From Clostridiales bacterium (GTDB lineage Bacteria > Bacillota > Clostridia > Lachnospirales > WQUN01), in the NCBI GenBank assembly GCA_031270945.1, contig JAISWZ010000649.1, positions 1 through 64,000 of the forward strand: DNA of 64,000 nt, given 5' to 3'. The notes beneath the pieces are model-generated. The model was not told the origin of the DNA and ran no database searches. It was given only the letters and a program-made list of their open reading frames with translations. A program made the translations under genes and the position numbers. This document shows positions 41,094 to 50,968 of the stretch, in pieces; the stretch's first letter is position 1, and each line of letters begins with the position of its first letter.

Positions 41094-42257
41094 ATGCCAG
41101 CTTTAAGCGATCATGCACACCAAGAGCTTTTGGACAAGGCAAGGCTTCAAGTGCACGGTGTGAAGATTTCAGATGAGGCGCTTAATGTAATAGGAGCGGG
41201 GACTATTGTTAAAGAAGGTCCAGTACGCCAGGACGGTAAGCCAAGGCCCGCCTCTCTGATTTTGCCTAACGGGTTAAACCTGCCTCTGATATCCCCGGTT
41301 CCTGACACCCCATACGCGCTGGATCTTGTTGATCAAAAGCTTGTGATAACCGAGAACGGGAAGCACAAATATAAAGATCTTGTGTTTGAAAAGCGCCCGC
41401 TATTCTACAGCGGCCACACCTCCGACGGAACCCCGATGCAGGGGATCGTTAGCATTGTAAGCGAAGGCTGCGCTGGCACAGGCTCCGCTCCTGGCTGCGT
41501 CTTGCAGGCGAAAGGCGAAGGCTGCCTTTTTTGCAACTTCTATACTCGCTCAAAGACTTCCAGGAGCAAGTCGGCAAGGCACATAGCAGAGACAGTCAAA
41601 GCCGCGTTTGATGAAGGCGCAGCCTGGAGGGTGAACTTTAACGGCGGAATTCTTGGCGGCAGACGTGAGATTGATTTTTATATAGAAGATCTGCATGCCA
41701 TATTTGAAACTCTGGGGCGAACGGACCTGCTCTCATCCGTCTGCTTGGCGGCACCAACTGACCTAAGCCAAATCGACAGGCTGAAAGACGCCGGCTTCAC
41801 TGATATAGCCATGAACCTGGAGATCTGGGACAAAAACATTTTCAAGTCAGTCTGCCCAGGGAAAGAGCGGCTCACCGGCTATGACGCCTGGGTTAAGGCC
41901 CTAGAGCATGGCGCCAAGGTTTTTGGCAAAGGGCATGTCTGCACCAACTTTGTCACCGGTATCGAACCCATGAAAACCACCCTTGAGGGCATAGAGCAAT
42001 TGGCGTCTGTTGGCGTTTTATCGTTTCCCGCAGTATTCCAGCCTACTCCCGGCACTCCCTTCGAGGGTCACAGATGCCCTACTCCGGAATGGAACCTGGA
42101 TCTTCACGAGAGAACAACAGACATCCTGATCCGCCACGGCTTCAAACTTGAGCACGCGATCAACACCCATGCAGTGACAAACACCCTGTTTCAAGATGTC
42201 TGGCGCGTGGTTGACGGGCTTTTGCCCTATTTTGAAAGACTGAAAATGACAGGGTAA
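41094..42257 (+). CDS. Radical SAM-like protein with atypical Cys spacing
   Basis: GCAGTGSAPGCVLQAKGEGCLFCNFYT; VNFNGGILGGRREIDFYIEDL; ATG 41094 preferred over 41025. Confidence 0.75.
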   Translation: MPALSDHAHQELLDKARLQVHGVKISDEALNVIGAGTIVKEGPVRQDGKPRPASLILPNGLNLPLISPVPDTPYALDLVDQKLVITENGKHKYKDLVFEKRPLFYSGHTSDGTPMQGIVSIVSEGCAGTGSAPGCVLQAKGEGCLFCNFYTRSKTSRSKSARHIAETVKAAFDEGAAWRVNFNGGILGGRREIDFYIEDLHAIFETLGRTDLLSSVCLAAPTDLSQIDRLKDAGFTDIAMNLEIWDKNIFKSVCPGKERLTGYDAWVKALEHGAKVFGKGHVCTNFVTGIEPMKTTLEGIEQLASVGVLSFPAVFQPTPGTPFEGHRCPTPEWNLDLHERTTDILIRHGFKLEHAINTHAVTNTLFQDVWRVVDGLLPYFERLKMTG

Positions 42258-42846
42258 ACTTAGAAAGAATGAAAGACAAGATAGTTTAGAAAGGCCGAAA
42301 GACTGAGTGATTCAGGACGGCTGAAGATTAGGTGATTCAGAAAGGGCGCTAGGGGGAAACCAAGCGCCTTTTCTGGTATGGTGAGCAATAGGGATTGGGG
42401 GCCGCAAGGGAAAGTTAAACGTTTAACTTGCGGTGGGTGGCGGTTTTTGGGCTGTTTGAATGACTGGCGAGAGATCGGGCTTAAACATGGCGATAGCGAA
42501 AAACGACGCAATACAGTTAGCTCCTCTAAGATCCATGGTGGAATAAGGCAAACTTGCGAACGGCAAGACAAATAATTCGTTTATCATTATCAGGAGCGTC
42601 TCTGCCTGGCGTCTAAGGCGGTCAACAATGCCCGTCAGTCGATTCGCTTCAGAAATTTTAACTGCCTACTTGCCTAAGAAATCAAAATCTTGCAACTTTT
42701 CTTTGAATATGTTAATATGTAATAAGAACTGGATATCCCCTTACCGATATATCTTGGCTCTTATGGCTCGTCCTGGCTATTTCAATAAATTCTGCATTTA
42801 TCGTTTTTTTATAAATTTTTCTAATTATTCGAAAGAGGTCTTCTAA

Positions 42847-44283
42847 ATGACACCTGGGGTTTTTCAGACTGGAGACGACTTGCTTCGGTTGATAGATTCA
42901 ATCACAGTCAAAAACGGGAGCAAGTTGAAGTGCTACGACTTTGTCGAGTCGATTGTTGGATTCTGCAACAGTGATGATCAGGACGGAAAGATAGGCATTG
43001 TTTTCGGGTTGCCGTTAACCGGCAAAACAGTCGGGATGGTGCAAGCAGTCGAGCTTTTGCTGCAGCAAGGGCATAGAGTTGCGTATGTAAGCTTAAAATT
43101 CAGCGAACTCGAAGCAGTCGACGATGTAAGCGCAGAATTAATAGAACTCCTTGATTCGGGATACACTCACTTTTTTGTTGACGAGGCGCCCTATTTGCAG
43201 AAGCTTTTAACTGAGTCCGCCAGGTTGGCCGATGCGTTTCCCGTGAAAATAGTTGCGACTGGGCCAGACACCTTTAAGCTTTGGTATGCTTTAAATTTAG
43301 CGTTGCCCGATTATAGCGTAGGCTTTTCGACACACTGCCGCTCTTTCCTCGAAAGCAAGCGAGTGATTGGCAAGGGCTATGGTGAATACAAAGCTCATAG
43401 CGGATTGTTTATCGAAGGCCAAAGCGCTTTAGGCTACCTCAAGAGCGCCATTGCTGACAATTTGATTTATTCTTTGCAAGAAGGCGAGGATGGCTCCTCT
43501 GAAGACAGCAAAACGGACTACGTTGGAGAAAAACAGTCCTTTTATGAAGCAACTGCTGTGCTACTTCATTCCGTGTCAGAAGTTATGCTGCGAAAGAAGT
43601 TCCTGCAATTAACAGGCTTAACCTCAGAGACTTCACATAAGGGAGACTACAAGGCTGAATATATTGCGGAGAATCCAAAAAGCCCTATTGAAGGCTTCAT
43701 GTCCTTTTTCATCAAAGTGGGGTGCTTGCTGGAAATCGGCATCGGCACTTCCGATTTTGATTTGCAGCCATCATGGTGTTTTGCTCACCCAGCTCTTTTG
43801 AGTTATGAAGTTAACGATTCGATGGAGTCAATAGCTAGGTATGAGGGCGTTGACGCGAGGGTTATCGCAAAGGATGTTTCTAAAGCGGCATATTGGGCAA
43901 TAAATGAAAACATAGTTTTATGCCACTTTCTTTGGTTTGCGGACAAGGATGAGCAGATATTCATATATCGCGACAAAGAAGACAGGGATATCGATATCGT
44001 ATCAATCAACCGAAAGCTTGAGAAGTTGCGCCTAGTTGAGGTCACGGGCAAATCCAAAGACGAAGTCCAACGAAGCGCAAAGGTTCTTTTCTCCAAGGCG
44101 ATCTTGAAGAACATTGGCGTAAGCGACAGCTTCTCCATAACCCGAATCATTGCGTACAACGGGGAAAACAAATGCATTGAACACGCTAAGGGAGAGCTGT
44201 TTTTGCTTAAGGTTGAGGATCTTTTGTGCAGGATAAAAGATCTGGACGCTTTTCTAAGCGAAATTCGAAGCCCGTATTTTTAG
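42847..44283 (+). CDS. AAA ATPase, DUF4143-like architecture, array member 1
   Basis: Walker A GLPLTGKT, YTHFFVDEAPYL, C-terminal RDIDIVSINRKLEKLRLVEVTGKS. Confidence 0.85.
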   Translation: MTPGVFQTGDDLLRLIDSITVKNGSKLKCYDFVESIVGFCNSDDQDGKIGIVFGLPLTGKTVGMVQAVELLLQQGHRVAYVSLKFSELEAVDDVSAELIELLDSGYTHFFVDEAPYLQKLLTESARLADAFPVKIVATGPDTFKLWYALNLALPDYSVGFSTHCRSFLESKRVIGKGYGEYKAHSGLFIEGQSALGYLKSAIADNLIYSLQEGEDGSSEDSKTDYVGEKQSFYEATAVLLHSVSEVMLRKKFLQLTGLTSETSHKGDYKAEYIAENPKSPIEGFMSFFIKVGCLLEIGIGTSDFDLQPSWCFAHPALLSYEVNDSMESIARYEGVDARVIAKDVSKAAYWAINENIVLCHFLWFADKDEQIFIYRDKEDRDIDIVSINRKLEKLRLVEVTGKSKDEVQRSAKVLFSKAILKNIGVSDSFSITRIIAYNGENKCIEHAKGELFLLKVEDLLCRIKDLDAFLSEIRSPYF

Positions 44284-44340
44284 GCTATTAAACACTTAAA
44301 GCTTCTGTTGCGCTGATTTGGCTGTTTTTTCAGAGAGGTA

Positions 44341-45897
44341 ATGATTATGGCGCCTTATATCTTTCAAACTGGAGACGACTTGCTGCAGTTGATCGGTTCT
44401 CTTACTAATGAGAGCAAGTTTCAGCGGCGCGACTTTGTGGCGCCGCTTATAGGATTCTGCACTGACAATAATTTTAACGCAAAGATTGGCGTCATTTTCG
44501 GATTGCGCTCAACCGGCAAAACAGTCGGGATGCTGCAAGCCGCAGAGTTCTTGATGCAGCAAGGAAAGAAAGTTGGGTACGCAAGGTTCAATTACCAGGA
44601 ACATAGCATGGATATCGTAAATTCTGAAATAGCAGCTCTCGCCAAAGCGGGATACACCCACTTGTTCATTGACGAAGCTCCCTATTTGAAACATTTTTTG
44701 AATCATTCCGCAGAATGGCCCGATCTGTTTGTTCCTCTTTATCGGCTGAAAATCATCATTACTGGCACAGACAGCTTCTTGCTATGGTTTGCCCTGCATA
44801 GAGCGTTGTATCACAGATATGAGTGCTTTTTGACAAACCGCAACACATTTCCTGAAAGCAAGCGATTGCTTGGCCAGAGCTATGACGAATACAAGGCTCA
44901 AGGCGGTTTGTTTCTTGCAGAAGGCGATACGGTTTCAGAGCTTCTTGCTAAAGATGCGCATATTGAAAATTTCATCCGCGATGCCATTATTGAGAGCCTG
45001 ATTCATACTCTGGAGCAAATAAAAAATGACTTTGCCACTGCCGGCTATTACTTGGATTGGATTTCTCGTGTTGATAAACGCGTCATTTCCAAATACATTT
45101 TTGAGTTGCTTGAATCAACAGCCGAAGCAATGATAAAGAAGCGCTTTGTTAAAAACGCAAGCGAGCAAGGCGATTCATGGCTTAATGATATAATCAGCGA
45201 TTGGTCTGCTCATGCGAAAAGCGGGGACAGGGACAGGGTTGTTGATCAGATACAGATTTATCTAAATCTTTTCCACAATGATAATCCTAAGGAGTCCATT
45301 AACGCTTTGCTGGAATTCCTCATTAACATAGGGGTATTGATAGAAGGCGGCTCATCCTTTTCGGACCTTTCCAAAATGCAATCAAGACTGTGTTTTGCTC
45401 ATCCCGCTATTATGAGCTATGCGCTTGATAAAGCAAAGAACTCGATTATTCAAGCAGTTAACATCTCTGACGCTTCCGCATTTTCGAGAAGTCTAGCCGA
45501 GGCTTCAGAATGTGCGCTAAACGAGAACATAGTTTATTGCCACTTCATTAGATTTTCGGACGATGGTGACAAAACATTCCTGTATCACGACAAAAAGGGC
45601 AGGGAAATCGATATCGCATCTGTCAACCGAAAGCTGAACAGGTTGCGTTTGGTTGAGGTTGAAAGCAAATCTGAGATCGATGACAGCACGGTCTTCGAAA
45701 ATGAGGCCAAGGCTCTTTACGATAAAGAGATCCTCAAAAGCATTGGCATGGACGAGAAATTTTCTATTACCCGAATCATTGCTTACAAGGGCGAAAACAA
45801 GCGTGTTTCTAATGATAGCGGTGATCTGCTTTTGCTTAACATTGAGGATCTTTTGCGCAGGATAAAAAACTTGGACGTTTTTATCGAAGAAATTTGA
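44341..45897 (+). CDS. AAA ATPase, array member 2
   Basis: FQTGDDLLQLI, GLRSTGKTVGML, THLFIDEAPYL, REIDIASVNRKLNRLRLVEVESKSE. Confidence 0.87.
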   Translation: MIMAPYIFQTGDDLLQLIGSLTNESKFQRRDFVAPLIGFCTDNNFNAKIGVIFGLRSTGKTVGMLQAAEFLMQQGKKVGYARFNYQEHSMDIVNSEIAALAKAGYTHLFIDEAPYLKHFLNHSAEWPDLFVPLYRLKIIITGTDSFLLWFALHRALYHRYECFLTNRNTFPESKRLLGQSYDEYKAQGGLFLAEGDTVSELLAKDAHIENFIRDAIIESLIHTLEQIKNDFATAGYYLDWISRVDKRVISKYIFELLESTAEAMIKKRFVKNASEQGDSWLNDIISDWSAHAKSGDRDRVVDQIQIYLNLFHNDNPKESINALLEFLINIGVLIEGGSSFSDLSKMQSRLCFAHPAIMSYALDKAKNSIIQAVNISDASAFSRSLAEASECALNENIVYCHFIRFSDDGDKTFLYHDKKGREIDIASVNRKLNRLRLVEVESKSEIDDSTVFENEAKALYDKEILKSIGMDEKFSITRIIAYKGENKRVSNDSGDLLLLNIEDLLRRIKNLDVFIEEI

Positions 45898-45999
45898 GGC
45901 TTATTTTTGAGTATGCTGATTTGGCTATTGCTTTGTGTGCGCGCGCTGAGCCCGCCTTAGAAGCCCGTCGGTTCCTCCCGCTATCGATAATAAAATAAT

Positions 46000-46091
46000 G
46001 ATTCTGCAGTAAGAACTCCCTAAAGGCCATGAAATCAAAGCTTTGATAAAAGGCCATCATTCAGACAAACCCTGTAATTAAGCCGTTTGAA
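46000..46091 (-). pseudogene. Decayed coding remnant shared with 20007-20104
   Basis: Antisense reads NGLITGFV*MMAFYQSFDFMAFREFLLQNHY. Confidence 0.5.
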
Positions 46092-46136
46092 TTCTCTTGG
46101 TCGAAATTATAAGTCATCTAAAAGAGGTCACGCATT

Positions 46137-47687
46137 ATGGCACCTTCCATTTTTCAAACCGGAGACGATTTGCTGCAGTTGATCGCTTCACTTACTAATG
46201 AGAGCAAGTTCAAGCGCCGCGACTTTGTAGAGCCGCTTATAGGATTCTGCACTAATAATGCATTCAACTCAAAGCTTGGCATCATTTTCGGTTTGCGTTC
46301 AACCGGCAAAACTGTCGGGATGCTGCAAGCCGCCGAGTATTTGCTACAGCAAGGAAATAAAGTTGGGTATGCAAGGTTCAATTACCAAGAATCCAGAATG
46401 AGTGACGCTAAAGCGGAAATAGAAGCTCTCGGGACGTCAGGGTACACTCACTTGTTCATAGACGAAGCCCCTTATTTGGAAGGATTTATGAATCGCTGTG
46501 CAGAATGGTCCGACTTGCTTGTTCCCATTTACCGGCTGAAAATTATCATTACTGGTACAGACAGCTTCTTGCTATGGTTTGCCATGCATAGAGGGCTGTA
46601 TCACAGATATGAGTGCTTTTTGACAAACCGCAACACCTTTTCTGAAAGCAAGCGATTGCTTGGCCAGAGCTATGACGAATACAAGGCTCATGGCGGATTG
46701 CTTCTTGCAGAAGGCGCTACGGTTTCAGAGCTTCCTCTTGATAAAGATGCGCATATAGAAAATTTCATCCATGATGCCATTGTTGACAACCTGATTCATT
46801 CTCTGGAGCAATGCAAAGAGGACTATGCCACTGGTAGCCATTACTTGAATCGGCTCTATACTATTGATAAACCCGTCATTTTCAAATGTGTTATCGCGTT
46901 GCTTGAATCAACAGCCGAATTAATGATAAAGAAGAACTTAATTGCAAGCGAGCAAAGCGATTCAGGACTTGGTGAAATAATCAGCGAATGGTCTGCTCAT
47001 GAGACAAGTGATGACATTAAAGACAGAATTGTTGATCAGATAGAAATATTTCAAAAACTTATAAAACTTGATAATCCTAAAGATTCCATTATTGTTTTGC
47101 TAGAATTCCTCACTAACATAGGGTTATTTATCGAAACTGGTTCATCCTTTTCAGACCTTTCCAGAATGCAAATAACGCTGTGCTTTGCTCATCCCGCTCT
47201 TTTGAGCTATGCGCTTGATCAAGCAAAGAACGCGATCATTCAAGCAGTTAGCGTCTCTGACGCTTCTGCTTTTTCAAAAAGTCTCGCCGAGGCTTCAGAA
47301 GAAGCGCTAAACGAGAATATAGTTAATTCCCATTTCATTCGATTATCGGACTATGATGACAATATATTCTTCTATCACGATGATAAGGGTAGAGAAATCG
47401 ATGTTGTGTCAGTCAACCGAAGGCTGAACAGGGTGCGTTTGGTTGAAGTTGAAAGCAAATCCAAGATCGATGACAGAATGGTTTTTAAAAACGAGGCTAA
47501 AGATCTTTATGTTAAAGAGATCCTCAAATACATTGGTGTAAACAAGAGCTTCTCCATAACCCGAATCATTGCATACAAGGGCGAAAACAAGCGCATTGCC
47601 AATGTTAAAGGCGATCTGTTTTTGCTTAACATCGAAGATCTATTGTGCAGGTTAAAAGACTTGGACGCTTTTATTGAGGAAATTTAG
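46137..47687 (+). CDS. AAA ATPase, array member 3
   Basis: Near-identical N- and C-terminal blocks to member 2. Confidence 0.87.
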   Translation: MAPSIFQTGDDLLQLIASLTNESKFKRRDFVEPLIGFCTNNAFNSKLGIIFGLRSTGKTVGMLQAAEYLLQQGNKVGYARFNYQESRMSDAKAEIEALGTSGYTHLFIDEAPYLEGFMNRCAEWSDLLVPIYRLKIIITGTDSFLLWFAMHRGLYHRYECFLTNRNTFSESKRLLGQSYDEYKAHGGLLLAEGATVSELPLDKDAHIENFIHDAIVDNLIHSLEQCKEDYATGSHYLNRLYTIDKPVIFKCVIALLESTAELMIKKNLIASEQSDSGLGEIISEWSAHETSDDIKDRIVDQIEIFQKLIKLDNPKDSIIVLLEFLTNIGLFIETGSSFSDLSRMQITLCFAHPALLSYALDQAKNAIIQAVSVSDASAFSKSLAEASEEALNENIVNSHFIRLSDYDDNIFFYHDDKGREIDVVSVNRRLNRVRLVEVESKSKIDDRMVFKNEAKDLYVKEILKYIGVNKSFSITRIIAYKGENKRIANVKGDLFLLNIEDLLCRLKDLDAFIEEI

Positions 47688-47763
47688 AGCCTTATTTTGA
47701 GATTTCTTCACTCTAAAGGTTCTTTGCGTTGATTTGGCTGTTTCATCTGAGAGGTCATGGATT

Positions 47764-49311
47764 ATGATGCCTTCCATTTTTCAAACCGAAGACGACTTGC
47801 TGCAGTTGATCGCTTCACTTACTAATGAGAGCAAGTTCAAGCACCGCGACTTTGTCGAGTCGCTTATAGGATTCTGCACAAATAACGCATTCAACGCAAA
47901 GCTAGGCGTCATTTTCGGTTTGCGCTCAACCGGCAAAACAGTCGGAATGCTACAAGCCGCAGAGTTCTTGCTTCGACAAGGAAATAAAGTCGCTTTCGCA
48001 AGGTTCAATAGACATGATCAAGGAATGGGCAACGCAAACCGAGAAATATTGACTCTCGCCAAAGCGGGATACAGTCACTTTTTCATTGACAACGCTCCTT
48101 ATTTGGAAGGATTTATGAATAGCTGCACTGAATGGTCCGACCTGTTTGCTCCTCAGCACCGCTTGAAAATAATCATTACTGGATCTGACAGCTTCTCGCT
48201 TTGGAGTCTCATGCATGGAGAGTTGTGTGACAGATATGTTTGCTTTTTGACAAACAGCAACACACTTTCTGAATGCAAGAGATTGCTTGGCAAGGGCTAT
48301 GATGAGTGCAAAGCTGATGGCGGATTGTTTCTTGAGGGTTATGCTCCCATTTCAGAGCTTTCTCTTGACTCTACGGATGCAAATATAGAGAATTTCATAG
48401 AATGCGCCGTTGTTTACAACCTGACTCATTCACTGAAACTTTGCACTGAGGACTACACCAGCACCGGCAACTATTACACAGATTGGCTTTACGCTATAGA
48501 CAAACCTATCGTTTACAAAAGCGTTTTATACTTGCTTGAACAGGCAGCCGTAGCCATGATAAAGAAGAATCTTATGCGCAATTCAAGCGAGCAATGCTTT
48601 TCGAATTTAGCCGAAACCATTGACAAGTGGTCTTCTCTTGAAAAAAGCCGGATTACCTCTGAATTTTTTAGAAATCTATTTGAAATCAAATATCCTGAAA
48701 ATACTGTAGGCGTTTTGCTAGTATTCCTCATAAAAATAGGATTGCTGATAGAAAGCGGTTCCTTTGAAGTTATTTCCAATAAATTACATTATACAAAAAT
48801 GCTGCAAACAGTGCACTTTGCTCATCCCGCTCTTTTGAGCTATGCGCTTGACCAAGCAAATAAATCTCTCATGTCCATAAGAGACATTGACACAGAGCTT
48901 CTTTCAAGAAGCATCGCCATGGCATCAGAAAGGGCGCTAAATGAGAACATTGTTTATTGCCATTTCATTCGGTTAGCGGACAAAAGCGACAAGATATTCC
49001 CTTATCACGATATGCAAGATAGAGTAATCGATGTTGTGTCAGTCAACCGAAGGCTGAACAGGTTGCGTTTGGTAGAGGTTGAAAACAAATCCGAGATTGA
49101 CGACAGCATGGTCTTTGAAAACGAGGCCAAGGCTCTTTACGATAAAGAGATCCTCAAAATCATTGGCGTGGACGAGAAATTTTCTATTACCCGAATCATT
49201 GCATACAAGGGCGAAAACAAGCGCATGTCTAATGATGACGGTGATCTGTTTTTGCTTAACATTGAGTATCTTTTGCACAGAATCAAAGATTTGGAAAAGC
49301 CTAATTTCTAA
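47764..49311 (+). CDS. AAA ATPase, array member 4
   Basis: MPSIFQTEDDLLQLI...GLRSTGKTVGML...SHFFIDNAPYL...VIDVVSVNRRLNRLRLVEVENKSE; start 47764 after GAGAGG. Confidence 0.86.
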   Translation: MMPSIFQTEDDLLQLIASLTNESKFKHRDFVESLIGFCTNNAFNAKLGVIFGLRSTGKTVGMLQAAEFLLRQGNKVAFARFNRHDQGMGNANREILTLAKAGYSHFFIDNAPYLEGFMNSCTEWSDLFAPQHRLKIIITGSDSFSLWSLMHGELCDRYVCFLTNSNTLSECKRLLGKGYDECKADGGLFLEGYAPISELSLDSTDANIENFIECAVVYNLTHSLKLCTEDYTSTGNYYTDWLYAIDKPIVYKSVLYLLEQAAVAMIKKNLMRNSSEQCFSNLAETIDKWSSLEKSRITSEFFRNLFEIKYPENTVGVLLVFLIKIGLLIESGSFEVISNKLHYTKMLQTVHFAHPALLSYALDQANKSLMSIRDIDTELLSRSIAMASERALNENIVYCHFIRLADKSDKIFPYHDMQDRVIDVVSVNRRLNRLRLVEVENKSEIDDSMVFENEAKALYDKEILKIIGVDEKFSITRIIAYKGENKRMSNDDGDLFLLNIEYLLHRIKDLEKPNF

Positions 49312-49373
49312 TTACGCTGAATTGGTTATTGCTTTGCTTACGAGCGCTCAATTCCCGAAAGAGGTCACGCATT

Positions 49374-50924
49374 ATGACATCATCCATTTTTCTAACTGGA
49401 GACGACTTGCTGAAGTTGACAGAAACACTCACTGCCAAAAAAGGAACCAAGTTCAAGCGCCGCGACTTTGTCGAGCCGCTTATAGAATTCTGCGCTAATA
49501 ATGAATTCGACGCAAAGCTAGGCGTCATTTTCGGTTTGCGCTCAACCGGCAAGACAGTCGGAATGTTGCAAGCCGCCGAATTTTTGTTGCAACAAGGAAA
49601 GAAAGTTGCTTACGCGTGTTTCAATTACCAAGAACAAAGATTGGATATCGTAAATTCAGAAATATTAGCTCTCGCCAAATCGGGATACACTCACTTTTTT
49701 ATTGACGAGGCTCCCTATTTGAGAGGATTTCTGAACCATTCAGTTGAATGGGCAGACTTGTCTGATCCTATTCACCGGTTGAAAATTATCATTACCGGAA
49801 CGGACAGCTTCTTGCTTTGGTTTGCTATGGAAGAAGGGTTGAAATACAGATATGTTTGCTTTTTGTCTAACAGCAGCACCTTCCCTGAATACAAGCGATT
49901 GCTTGGAAAAGGCTATGATGAATACAAGGTTCATGGCGGGGTGTTTCTTCCGGAATATGCTGCGGTTTCAGCGCTCTCGCCTGGCAATAAAAATGTGCGT
50001 ATTGAAAATTTCATAGAAGGCGCCGTTGTTTACAACATGATGCATTCACTGGAAATTTACAAAGAAGACTACACATCGGACAGGTATTTCTTGAATTGGC
50101 TTTCTTTTATAGATAAACCTGTCATTTTCAAAGGCATTATTCACTTGCTTGAACAGATAGCCGGGGCTATGATAAAGAATAGCCTTATTCACCATTCCAT
50201 CGAACCAATCTCTACAAATTCGGTCAAAGCCATTGAACATTGGTCTGCTCTTGAAAAAATCGAGATTAAAGCTAAATTTGCTGAAAACTTTCTAGAAATC
50301 GATTATCCTGATTTCACTCTAGACGTTATGCTTTTATTTCTCATCAACATAGGATTGCTCATAAAAAGCGGATCATCTTTTTCAGACCTTACTAAAATGC
50401 AAGAAACATTATACTTTGCTCATCCCGCTGTTATGAGCTATGTGCTTGACCAAGCAAAGAGATCTCTCTGGTCCATAAGCGGCTTTGACACAGGAAATTT
50501 GTCAAGCAGTCTCCCCGATGCATCAGAAAGGGCCCTAAATGCGAACATAGTTTATTGTCACTTTCTTAGATTTTCTGAAGATAGTGACAAGATATTCCTG
50601 TATCACGACCAAAATGATAGAGAGATCGATGTTGTATCAGTCAACCGAAGGCTGAACTGGTTGCGTTTGGTTGAGGTTGAAAGCAAATCTGAGTTCGATG
50701 ACAGCATGGTCTTTGATAATGAGGCTAAAGATCTTTACGATAAAGAGATCCTCAAAAACATTGGCGTGGACGAGAAATTCTCAATCATCCGAATTATTGC
50801 ATATAACGGCGAAAACAAGTGCATTGCCAATATCAAAGGAGATCTGATTTTGCTTAACATTGAAGATCTTTTGTGCAGGATAAAAGATTTGGACGCTTTT
50901 ATCGGAGAAATTAGCGCAACTTAA
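49374..50924 (+). CDS. AAA ATPase, array member 5
   Basis: MTSSIFLTGDDLLKLTET...GLRSTGKTVGML...THFFIDEAPYL...REIDVVSVNRRLNWLRLVEVESKSE; start 49374 after GAAAGAGG. Confidence 0.87.
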   Translation: MTSSIFLTGDDLLKLTETLTAKKGTKFKRRDFVEPLIEFCANNEFDAKLGVIFGLRSTGKTVGMLQAAEFLLQQGKKVAYACFNYQEQRLDIVNSEILALAKSGYTHFFIDEAPYLRGFLNHSVEWADLSDPIHRLKIIITGTDSFLLWFAMEEGLKYRYVCFLSNSSTFPEYKRLLGKGYDEYKVHGGVFLPEYAAVSALSPGNKNVRIENFIEGAVVYNMMHSLEIYKEDYTSDRYFLNWLSFIDKPVIFKGIIHLLEQIAGAMIKNSLIHHSIEPISTNSVKAIEHWSALEKIEIKAKFAENFLEIDYPDFTLDVMLLFLINIGLLIKSGSSFSDLTKMQETLYFAHPAVMSYVLDQAKRSLWSISGFDTGNLSSSLPDASERALNANIVYCHFLRFSEDSDKIFLYHDQNDREIDVVSVNRRLNWLRLVEVESKSEFDDSMVFDNEAKDLYDKEILKNIGVDEKFSIIRIIAYNGENKCIANIKGDLILLNIEDLLCRIKDLDAFIGEISAT

Positions 50925-50968
50925 TTTTGCTGAGCCTGTATTATTTTTTCGAAAGAGGCTATATAATT

